A DNA stretch of 10,809 nt from Methanobacteriota archaeon (GTDB lineage Archaea > Thermoplasmatota > Thermoplasmata > RBG-16-68-12), in NCBI GenBank assembly GCA_005878415.1, contig VBMM01000129.1, positions 1 through 10,809 of the forward strand, given 5' to 3'. The notes beneath the pieces were generated by a model that worked only from the letters and a program-made list of their open reading frames with translations, did no database searches and was not told the origin of the DNA. The first letter of the stretch is position 1. Each line of letters opens with the position of its first letter. Below are positions 1 through 6,475 of the stretch, piece by piece. The position numbers and the translations under genes are program-made.

Positions 1-174
1 TATCCTCTCTGGAGTGGACTCGGACAGCACAGAACCCCCCTCCCGGCTGGACGGGCTGCGGGCGGACAACGGTGAGTGCGAATAAAATGGTATCGCGCGA
101 CACCGCTAGCAACGACGTTTCGTGCGGACACCGCGGAACCATTAAGGCGACGTCGATGTTCCTGCGGAGATTCC

Positions 175-1467
175 ATGCCCGCAACGGTCGCCGTCGGCAG
201 CCAATTCGGGGACGAGGGCAAGGGCAAGATCATCGACTTCCTCGCGGACCGGGCGGACGTGGTCGTGCGGTTCCAAGGCGGCGCGAACGCCGGGCACACG
301 GTCCAAGTGGGCGAGGACCTGTACGCGTTCCACCTGCTACCGTCGGGCGTGCTCCGTAAGCGGACGATGAACCTGATCGGGAACGGCGTCGTCGTCGAGC
401 CCGCGCAGCTCCTCAAGGAGATCGACGAGACGCGCGAGCGCGGCCATCCCGTCAAGAACCTCCGCATCAGCGACCGGGCGCACGTTGTCATGCCGTACCA
501 CAAGATCCTCGACGCCCTCGAAGAGAAGTTGAAGGGAAACCTCGGGGCCGGCACAACGCTGCGCGGCATCGGGCCCGTCTTCGAGGACAAGGTCGGACGC
601 TTCGGGATCCGGATGTGCGACCTGATTGATCCGGAGACGCTGCGCGCGAAACTCCGGGCAATCGTGCCGATCAAGCAGCGGCTCATCGAGGCATACGGCG
701 GCGACGAGCGGCTCGACGCGGAGGCGATCTTCACCGAGTATGCCGCACACGGGGAACGGCTCGCGCCGTTCGTCATCGATACGTCGGCATGGCTCGACTC
801 GGCCTTGCGGCGCGGGAAGCGCATCTTGTTTGAGGGCGCGCAGGGCACGCACCTCTGCATCGACCACGGCGTCTACCCGTTCGGCACGTCGAGCGACTGC
901 GTGGCGGGCGCCGCCTCGGTCGGCGCGGGCGTGGGGCCGCAGTTCCTCACGGACATCCTCGGGGTCGCGAAGGCGTTCACGTCCCGCGTCGGCGCGGGCC
1001 CGTTCCCGACGGAACTCGAGGGCCCGATCGCCGAGCACCTCCGGGAACGCGGCGGCGGCGAGTACGGCACGACGACCCGCCGGCCCCGACGGGTGGGTTG
1101 GATCGACCTTGTCATGTTGCGGATGTCCGTCCGCGTGAACGGGCTTACGGCCCTCGCCCTCACGAAGCTCGACGTCCTCGGCGGCCTCGACCGCGTGCGA
1201 GCGTGCGTCGCGTACCGCTCCGACGGCGAGACGGTCAAGGAGTTCCCCGCCAGCATGCGCGTGCTGTCGCAATGCGGGCCCGTCTACCGCGACTTCAAGG
1301 GATGGCCCGAGTTTTCCGAGGGAGACTGGATCGGAATCGCGAAGAAGGGGCGGCGCGCGCTCCCGGAGACGACCCGCAAGTTCGTCGCGTTCATCGAGTC
1401 GCAACTGAAGATCCCCGTGCGGATCGTGTCCGTGGGTCGGTCGCGCGCCGCGACGATCGGCCGCTGA
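175..1467 (+). CDS. purA: Adenylosuccinate synthase
   Basis: This enzyme makes adenylosuccinate from IMP and aspartate using GTP, the first step from IMP to AMP, in the cytoplasm. The 430-residue protein has the family's normal full length. The N-terminal P-loop-like GDEGKGK is at residues 12-18, and NAGHTV is at 38-43. Asp13 and His41 fall at the same numbers as the catalytic pair of the E. coli enzyme. GTTLRGIGP, EGAQGT...DHGVYPFGTSS, EYGTTTRRPRR and ALTKLDVL follow in the expected order. The frame is open further upstream, but ATG 175 is chosen because a GGAG lies five bases before it (166-169) and the family motif begins right after it. AT-rich stretches at 81-88 and 139-147 could be promoter elements, though this is weak. 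The gene converges on ttuA with a 6-base gap. Identification is secure. Confidence 0.97.
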   Translation: MPATVAVGSQFGDEGKGKIIDFLADRADVVVRFQGGANAGHTVQVGEDLYAFHLLPSGVLRKRTMNLIGNGVVVEPAQLLKEIDETRERGHPVKNLRISDRAHVVMPYHKILDALEEKLKGNLGAGTTLRGIGPVFEDKVGRFGIRMCDLIDPETLRAKLRAIVPIKQRLIEAYGGDERLDAEAIFTEYAAHGERLAPFVIDTSAWLDSALRRGKRILFEGAQGTHLCIDHGVYPFGTSSDCVAGAASVGAGVGPQFLTDILGVAKAFTSRVGAGPFPTELEGPIAEHLRERGGGEYGTTTRRPRRVGWIDLVMLRMSVRVNGLTALALTKLDVLGGLDRVRACVAYRSDGETVKEFPASMRVLSQCGPVYRDFKGWPEFSEGDWIGIAKKGRRALPETTRKFVAFIESQLKIPVRIVSVGRSRAATIGR

Positions 1468-1473
1468 CCCTCG

Positions 1474-2418
1474 TTACGGGATCGGCTCGGCGATGTCCGC
1501 CCCCGCGATCTGCGCGAGCCGCTCGCGGAGCTCGCATGCTTTGCACACCGCGTGGACGGTCGGCTCGCCGCATCGCGCGCACGCGTTCAGCGCAGCCGGC
1601 GGGTACTTCTCGTGGAGGAGCGGCCGCAACTCGTCGTATCCGCGGACGATCGCGTGGCGGGTCCCCGGACTCTCCTCCTCGAGCCGATGCACGATGTCGC
1701 GGAAACGGCCGCGTTGCGCGCGCTCCGCGTACGGGCAGGTCGCATCGTGGAACTCGATGCCCCGGAGCATCGCGTACAGGTAGACCTCCTTCTCGGGGAT
1801 CATCCGGAGCGGCTGGATTCGGGGCACGAGGCCGGGCTGGCGGACTTCGTGGGGCCCGAGTCGAGCGAGCTTCTCGACGTCCCCTCGGGCGACGTTCATC
1901 AGGATCGACTGGGCCGTGTCGTCGAGGTTCAGGCCCGTGGCCACGTAGTCCGCGTGGACATCTCGGGCCGCTCGGTTCAGCGCGTGGCGGCGGAAGGGAC
2001 CGCAGTAGCTGCACGGGATCGCCTGCGGGTCCAGCGCGACGACATCATCCATTCCCTGACCGACGGTCTCCTCATAGGCGAGGACCTGATGCTCGATCCC
2101 GAGCTTCGTGCAGAGCCGCCGTGCGCGCTCGATCCCCTCCGGCCGGTACGACGCGATCCCCTCGTCGATCGTGATCCCAATCAGTTCGATGTCGCGACGA
2201 TCCCCCAGGAACTTCGCGAGCAGGAACGCCGTGGCGCTCGAGTCCTTCCCGCCGCTCATCCCGACGGCGACTCGTTCGCCGCCGCGGAAGTCCACCTGGG
2301 ATCGCAGCTCACGCTTCGTGCGTCGCTCGACGAACTCGAGGAAGTGATCGCGACAGAGGTGCTCGCCGCTGTACCGGATCCATTCGACCGACGGGGCCCC
2401 GCAGCGGTCGCACGTCAC
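1474..2418 (-). CDS. ttuA: TtuA/Ncs6-type tRNA 2-thiouridine synthetase
   Basis: This is an ATP-pyrophosphatase family enzyme (TIGR00269-like, 314 residues) that adenylates a tRNA uridine and replaces its oxygen with sulfur. The N-terminal zinc finger uses Cys3, Cys6, Cys22 and His25. The PP-loop SGGKDS is at 55-60. Cys136, Cys139 and Cys228 match the three cysteines that hold the 4Fe-4S cluster in characterised TtuA proteins. TGLNLDD is at 161-167, and a C-terminal zinc finger uses Cys280, 283, 292 and 295. The start is a GTG whose last two bases belong to the TGA stop of the upstream membrane-protein gene (GTGA overlap). This start gives the same finger numbering as I recall for the Thermus enzyme. 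I see no separate Shine-Dalgarno sequence, so translation is probably coupled. Whether the target is U54 (TtuA) or wobble U34 (Ncs6) cannot be settled from sequence alone. Confidence 0.93.
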   Translation of the reverse strand: MTCDRCGAPSVEWIRYSGEHLCRDHFLEFVERRTKRELRSQVDFRGGERVAVGMSGGKDSSATAFLLAKFLGDRRDIELIGITIDEGIASYRPEGIERARRLCTKLGIEHQVLAYEETVGQGMDDVVALDPQAIPCSYCGPFRRHALNRAARDVHADYVATGLNLDDTAQSILMNVARGDVEKLARLGPHEVRQPGLVPRIQPLRMIPEKEVYLYAMLRGIEFHDATCPYAERAQRGRFRDIVHRLEEESPGTRHAIVRGYDELRPLLHEKYPPAALNACARCGEPTVHAVCKACELRERLAQIAGADIAEPIP

Positions 2419-3617
2419 GCGCCGGGCGGCTGCGTCGGCGGCGTCGGTGGCATCGGAGCCGTTGGCGGGGCCGGCCCGGCGGGCGGGGTCACCGGCATCC
2501 CAGGCGGTGCCGTCCCCATGGACGGGAACGGGCGGACGATCAGGTCGTACGCGACGGCCGCGAGGATGACGGCCCACGGGGCCACGATCGCGCTCGCGAG
2601 GGCGCTGGCCACGAGCGACACGACCCAAAGGTCGGCCAGCCCCGCGGGAAAGGTGACGGCGGTCGTGACGACGCCGGACAGGAGGAACACGACGAAGAGG
2701 GCTCCGAACAGGGAGAGCCGATGGCCCTTCGTGAGCGCCCAGCTCCTCTTCAACCCGTCCACCGCACCGGCGCCCTCGATCATGATCGCGGGCGCGTAGA
2801 GGCTCATGGCCACGAAGACGTAGATCGCGAGGATGCTGCCCAGTACGAGAGCGCCAAGGAGACCGCAGACCAGCGCGATCCCGGCGCCGGAGAACGTCCC
2901 CCCGCCGCCCGCGGCGGCGAGGACGAGCGCGAGGAGGAGGACCAGCGGCACGACGACGAGGGCGAGGGTGATCAACGCAAGGAGGAGGTTCGCGCCGAGA
3001 ATGCTCAGGAACCGCTGGATCCCTCGACGCAGGGCGTCGTTGACGGTCATCGATTCGCCGCGGAACCGGCGCACCGCGAACTCGGTCATGCCCCCGGCGA
3101 CGATGCTGCTCAGGATCGCGGACGCGACGATCGCCGCTGCCGCGTAGAGCAGGAGGGACAGCAGGCTCGTGCCGCTCGGGATGGCGCCGGACGGAGTCCC
3201 GGGGATTGCCCCTCCGACCCCGAAGGTCCCGATCAGGGCGAGGGACAGCGCGCCGCCGATCACCCCCGTCACCGCTGCCAGCACGAGGTATACGACGAAG
3301 TACGACGCGAGGTCCTTCGACCAGACTTCGAAGGTGCCCGAGAGGATGTCGCCTGCGCCGCTGCCGCGCATCGGCGGACCCCATGCGTACGGCGGATAGC
3401 CGCCCGGGTACGCGGGCGGGACGGGCATCGGGTAGGGGGGCGGCGCCGGATAGCCCGGCGGGTACGCCGGGGGATACGAAGGTGGATATGAGGGCGGATA
3501 CGAAGGCGGAAGGGGAGCGGTGCCCGTCGATATCAGGCGAGTCCCGCAGTTGAGGCAGAAGTTGTACGACGGCGCGTTTGAGGACCCGCACGCGGGGCAG
3601 AACGTCGGCGCGGACAC
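2415..3617 (-). CDS. Zinc-ribbon, PPxY-repeat, six-helix membrane protein
   Basis: This is a roughly 400-residue membrane protein with no assigned reaction. In order it has a short zinc ribbon (Cys7, Cys10, Cys21, Cys24), a proline/tyrosine-rich linker at about 35-82 with five tandem PPxY units (37-56), and about six hydrophobic helices (near 104-130, 152-180, 205-240, 245-280, 300-320 and 328-360). A Pro/Gly/Thr-rich tail ends the protein. The helical part, including AIMIEGAGAVDGLKRSWALTK, resembles the membrane domain seen in glycerophosphoryl-diester phosphodiesterases and related archaeal proteins, but no phosphodiesterase domain is present. GTG 3617 is chosen because GAGGGGAG (3621-3628) precedes it and the protein then begins right before the zinc ribbon. 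ATG 3641 is the alternative, with an A-rich stretch about 25 bases upstream that would suit a leaderless start. The stop overlaps the ttuA start, so the two form one transcription unit. Confidence 0.85.
   Translation of the reverse strand: MSAPTFCPACGSSNAPSYNFCLNCGTRLISTGTAPLPPSYPPSYPPSYPPAYPPGYPAPPPYPMPVPPAYPGGYPPYAWGPPMRGSGAGDILSGTFEVWSKDLASYFVVYLVLAAVTGVIGGALSLALIGTFGVGGAIPGTPSGAIPSGTSLLSLLLYAAAAIVASAILSSIVAGGMTEFAVRRFRGESMTVNDALRRGIQRFLSILGANLLLALITLALVVVPLVLLLALVLAAAGGGGTFSGAGIALVCGLLGALVLGSILAIYVFVAMSLYAPAIMIEGAGAVDGLKRSWALTKGHRLSLFGALFVVFLLSGVVTTAVTFPAGLADLWVVSLVASALASAIVAPWAVILAAVAYDLIVRPFPSMGTAPPGMPVTPPAGPAPPTAPMPPTPPTQPPGA
3450..3509 (-). repeat. Five tandem 12-base units encoding PPxY
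   Basis: Read on the minus strand, five consecutive 12-base units encode PPSY, PPSY, PPSY, PPAY and PPGY in the linker between the zinc ribbon and the membrane domain. Wobble bases differ between units, so the array looks maintained at the protein level rather than freshly duplicated. Related but less regular P/Y-rich sequence continues to about residue 82. Confidence 0.85.
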
Positions 3618-3788
3618 GGCACTCCCCTCTCCCGCGGGCATCGGGGCACGGGGTAGTTGAGCCTTTTGGCGGCATGGTTCTGAAACACTCGGGTCGTGAA
3701 TGACGGCAAGCACCTTAGGCCATTTCTCATTCATCCCCAATCTGGATTTTCACATTCACGCATCTCCCCCAGAGGCCTTCACGCCTAC

Positions 3789-3802
3789 CTCCTCCCTAGG
3801 AG
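3789..3802 (+). promoter_or_regulatory. Hairpin covering the tnpB Shine-Dalgarno
   Basis: CTCCT (3789-3793), loop CCCT, and AGGAG (3798-3802) form a perfect five-pair hairpin. Its 3' arm is the ribosome binding site for the GTG start at 3809. If it folds in the mRNA it would hide the site and keep TnpB synthesis low. A comparable arrangement is known for the IS200 transposase mRNA. The stem is short, so the regulatory role is inference. Confidence 0.4.
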
Positions 3803-3808
3803 AAGACC

Positions 3809-5001
3809 GTGCTCGCCCACCGGGCCCTCGTCTTTCCTGTCATGTGGGAGAATCCAGGCCTCGATTGGCTTCTGGCAGAGTTCCGGCTTCTCGTCAACGA
3901 ATCGATCCGGATCGCCCTGCGGGAAGACATCCGATCTCGCGCTCGACTCGCTCGGGCTGCATACAAGGACCTCAGTGCGCGCCACGCGGTGTACAAGCAG
4001 TACATCCCGTCCGCCTTCGAGGTCGCCTTGGCCGTACTCAAGGCGCACCGGCGTCGCGTGAGAAAAAGGAAGAAGACGTCCATTCCATTCATTCGCCGCC
4101 TCCTGCTGAAGGCGGAGAACCAATCGTACCGACTCGACCGGGAGACGGGTCGCCTCCGCATCCCAATCCGGGGGACGGAAGGGGTGCAGCTCCACCTGCC
4201 GCTCTCCGAGTGGCACCGCGCGATCCTCGGCGATTCGTCGTGGGGCCTCGGATCCCTCACCGTGGTCCCGGGGAAGATTATCGTGGTCGTGCGGAAGGAG
4301 GCCCCGCAACCGTACGAGCCTCAGGGCGCGATCGCCTTCGACACGAACGAGGACTCCCTCGATGGGGTCCAAGCATCGGGCGATTCTTCGAGGCTCCTCC
4401 GAGCGCCCTTCGACGGCGTGCGACGGGTCCAAGCAGTCCACTTCCGACGCCGACGAAGGCTCGCCCGCAAGAAGGCCTTCGACGGGAGGGTCGCCCGACG
4501 GCTCCTCGATCGCGAGGGTCGGCGGGAACGGCATCGCGTCCGCCAGCGCCTCCATCGGGTCTCCAAGGGCCTCGTGCGACTCGCGACGGAGGCGCGGGCC
4601 GTCATCGTCTTGGAGGACCTGACGCTCCACGGTGCCGGAGGGAGGTCCAGGAGAATGAATCGCCGCCTCGCATCGTGGCCTCGCGGTGAGCTCCATCGTC
4701 AGATCAAGTACAAGGCCGCCCTCGCCGGCGTGCCCGTCATCAAGGTGAACCCTCAATGGACGTCGTCTGCCTTGCGTGCGACTGGGAGATGGATCGCCAG
4801 ATCAACGCGGGCATGAACATCCTGAAGACCGCCTTGGCCTCGAACGAGGCCTTGGCAAGGGCTGTACGGTTCCAGCCCGGTGCCCTCCGCCATGATGTCG
4901 TGAGTCCCCTCTACGACCTGTCCCGAGGAGGGACGGGCGCACGGGACGAGCCGAGCGGTGTGGAGTCACAGACGGAGACGATTCCATCACCCGATCTGTG
5001 A
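3809..5001 (+). pseudogene. tnpB: Broken TnpB (IS200/IS605-type RNA-guided nuclease)
   Basis: Residues 1-320 of the first frame (3809-4768) read as an archaeal TnpB. The RuvC-I region AFDTNEDSLDG has the catalytic Asp at 178. An Arg/Lys-rich bridge region follows, then RuvC-II VIVLEDLTLHG with Glu269, and then KVNPQWTSS. At that point TnpB should continue into CPxCG. Instead this frame reads unrelated residues to a stop at 4814-4816. The true C-terminus resumes in another frame near 4756-4764 with CLACDWEMDRQINAGMNIL, which holds the second zinc-knuckle half and the RuvC-III Asp, and ends at 5001. The first CxxC and about 15-20 residues are missing in all frames, so a deletion not divisible by three inactivated the gene. 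The start is GTG 3809 with AGGAG at 3798-3802. No tnpA is adjacent. Confidence 0.88.
4918..4936 (+). ncRNA. Hairpin in tnpB 3' end, possible omega-RNA part
   Basis: CTGTCCC (4918-4924), loop GAGGA, and GGGACGG (4930-4936) form a seven-pair stem with one T-G pair. It lies inside the 3' end of the tnpB remnant. In IS200/IS605 elements the guide RNA (omega or reRNA) overlaps this end of tnpB and contains stems. No right-end boundary or guide could be defined, so this is a candidate only. Confidence 0.3.
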
Positions 5002-5023
5002 CAGAACCTGGCGGCATCCCGTC

Positions 5024-5037
5024 GGCCTCTGGCCTCT
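5024..5037. repeat. Tandem 7-base direct repeat
   Basis: GGCCTCT occurs twice in immediate succession, 23 bases after the tnpB remnant ends. It may be replication slippage or a scar near the right end of the decayed element. Its significance is uncertain. Confidence 0.5.
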
Positions 5038-5041
5038 GGTT

Positions 5042-5410
5042 ATGTCGCGTGAGAACCGCCGCGGTTCCTTTATTTGCGTCGGCCGGGATGGGGTCCCTCT
5101 TCCCGGAGGGAACGAGACGGACATCAACCAGCTCGGGCTCCTGCTCATGGGCGTCGTCCTCGGATGGTTCCTCCTCTTCGCCGTCCGGCGGTACCGGGTG
5201 CAGTGGGGCGCGTTCGCCGCGTTCATCGCGGTAATCTTCGGCGTGAGCATGCTCTCCTTCCTGTATGCAAAGGACCTACTCGCGTACTACGGCATCGGGG
5301 TGTTCCTCGGATTCGTCTCGAACATGGTCGTCCGGGTCGCCGGCACGACGGCGGGGGGCAAGCTCGGCGAAGGCCTCCTCGAGATCAGCGCGTTCGAGCG
5401 GAAGGAGTGA
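5042..5410 (+). CDS. Small three-helix membrane protein, unknown function
   Basis: I do not recognise a family. The conservative ATG (5042) gives 122 residues. The C-terminal 90 contain three hydrophobic segments: LGLLLMGVVLGWFLLFAV, the stretch from WGAFAAF to LSFLYA, and YYGIGVFLGFVSNMVV. A short polar tail ending ERKE follows. The ATG has no Shine-Dalgarno sequence and lies upstream of a TATA-like element, and the first 28 residues look unlike a membrane-protein start. A better-placed start would be ACG 5117, six bases after GGAGGG, giving a 97-residue protein that begins M-D-I-N-Q. ATG 5147 (88 residues) would cut into helix 1. The stop is three bases before the ATG of the peptidase gene, whose ribosome binding site overlaps the end of this gene. 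The two are therefore co-transcribed and perhaps functionally linked. Confidence 0.7.
   Translation: MSRENRRGSFICVGRDGVPLPGGNETDINQLGLLLMGVVLGWFLLFAVRRYRVQWGAFAAFIAVIFGVSMLSFLYAKDLLAYYGIGVFLGFVSNMVVRVAGTTAGGKLGEGLLEISAFERKE
5067..5076 (+). promoter_or_regulatory. TATA-like element before membrane/peptidase pair
   Basis: CCTTTATTTG is an AT-rich island in GC-rich sequence. Transcription starting about 25-30 bases downstream (near 5100) would place GGAGGG (5105-5110) just inside the transcript. That suggests the small membrane protein starts later than the longest ATG frame. Confidence 0.45.
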
Positions 5411-5413
5411 GGC

Positions 5414-6412
5414 ATGCCGCGGGACGGCGTGGACGCGGCGAAATCGAGCTACGAGGCGGCGCTCTTCGCGCGGGCGAACGTCGTCGGCGTGGCGGTCGGG
5501 AACAAGGTCATCGGGGGCCGCGAGACGGAGGAGCGATGCGTCGTGGTGTTCGTCGAACGGAAGCGGCCGGAGGACCAGCTCCGGAGGCGGGACATCGTCC
5601 CGCGGGACCTCGGCGGCGTCCACACCGACGTCGTCGAGACGGGACGCTTCCACGCCCTGCGCCTCCTCGAGCCGAAGGCCGTGGACCGCACCCAGAAGAT
5701 CCGACCCGCGCCGGGCGGCGTGAGCATCGGCCACTTCCTAATCACGGCCGGGACGCTCGGGGTGACGGCGCACCGCCGGGGCCGTCCGGTGATCCTGTCG
5801 AACAACCACGTCCTCGCCAACGCGAACGACGGGCGTCCGGGCGACCTGATCCTGCAACCCGGTCCTGCGGACGGCGGTCGCACGCAAGACGCGATCGGCC
5901 GGCTGACGGACTTTGTGCCGATTCAATTCAAGGAGCGTCGTCTCGGGGCGCTCGGTCGGCTCCTGGAGCGGGCGCTCGGCCCGGCCCTCGCCGCCGCGGG
6001 CCTCGGCCTCAAGCGGCTCCCGAGCGGGAGGACGAACCTGATCGACGCCGCGATCGCGGAGCCGATCTCGGCAGACGTCGTCGCCGCGGAGATCCTCGGC
6101 ATCGGCCGCGTCGCCGGCACGGTCGAGGGCTCGATCGGCATGCGGGTCCGGAAGAGCGGCCGCACGACCTCGACCACGGAGGGCCGGATCTCGGCGCTCG
6201 ACGCGGTCGTCGAAGTCGACTACGGCGGGAAGACCGCGATCTTCCGCCAGCAGATCGTGAGCGACATCCTGTCGCGAGGCGGCGACAGCGGGTCCCTCGT
6301 CGTCGACGAACGGAACCGGAGCGTCGGGCTCCTGTTCGCGGGCGGCGAGACGACGACGCTCATCAACCCGATCGGCGCGGTCCTGCACTTCCTGGACCTC
6401 TCCCTTACGTAG
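5414..6412 (+). CDS. Trypsin-fold serine peptidase, Nal1-like
   Basis: This is a 332-residue protein related to chymotrypsin-fold (S1-like) serine peptidases. A full triad is visible: His132 in LSNNHVLAN, Asp211 in NLIDAAIAE, and Ser292 in GGDSGSLVV. The N-terminal 80 residues (VVGVAVGNKVIGGRETEE, VVVFVERK, VPRDLGG) form a separate domain seen in a widespread group of bacterial, archaeal and plant (Nal1-like) trypsin-like proteins. There is no signal peptide or membrane segment, so it should be cytoplasmic or held at the membrane by its neighbour. A long insert at about 162-205 separates His and Asp. The start is ATG 5414 with GGAG/GAGG within 5405-5412. It follows the small membrane-protein gene by three bases. 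Substrate unknown; proteolysis is inferred from the intact triad. Confidence 0.88.
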   Translation: MPRDGVDAAKSSYEAALFARANVVGVAVGNKVIGGRETEERCVVVFVERKRPEDQLRRRDIVPRDLGGVHTDVVETGRFHALRLLEPKAVDRTQKIRPAPGGVSIGHFLITAGTLGVTAHRRGRPVILSNNHVLANANDGRPGDLILQPGPADGGRTQDAIGRLTDFVPIQFKERRLGALGRLLERALGPALAAAGLGLKRLPSGRTNLIDAAIAEPISADVVAAEILGIGRVAGTVEGSIGMRVRKSGRTTSTTEGRISALDAVVEVDYGGKTAIFRQQIVSDILSRGGDSGSLVVDERNRSVGLLFAGGETTTLINPIGAVLHFLDLSLT

Positions 6413-6435
6413 GTTCCGCGACCCCCCGCCAAAGC

Positions 6436-6442
6436 CTTATTA
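6436..6442 (+). promoter_or_regulatory. TATA-like element upstream of rfcS
   Basis: CTTATTA in the 63-base gap between the peptidase gene and rfcS is the only AT-rich stretch there, about 35-40 bases before the ATG. GGGGGAG (6467-6473) lies close to the start and probably acts as ribosome binding site. Confidence 0.5.
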
Positions 6443-6475
6443 CGCCTGCGCCGGATTCGCCGCGTCGGGGGAGCG

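Noticed and set aside
76..174. Upstream extension of the purA frame by 33 codons
   Set aside because: The added residues are not family-like, and ATG 175 has a GGAG five bases upstream with the catalytic residues then at the standard numbers 13 and 41.
337..1404. Long minus-strand open frame opposite purA
   Set aside because: Low-complexity Arg/Asp/Glu-rich translation typical of GC-rich antisense shadow; purA is certain on the other strand.
1552..2799. Long plus-strand frame opposite ttuA and the membrane-protein gene
   Set aside because: It spans two recognised genes on the other strand and shows no domain of its own.
2419..3675. Single 733-residue fusion ending in TtuA
   Set aside because: The part upstream of 2418 is an out-of-frame shadow of the membrane-protein gene; the GTG at the overlap gives a standard-length TtuA.
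4756..5001. Programmed frameshift joining the two TnpB frames
   Set aside because: A one-base shift would not restore the missing CPxCG segment, so deletion explains the data better.
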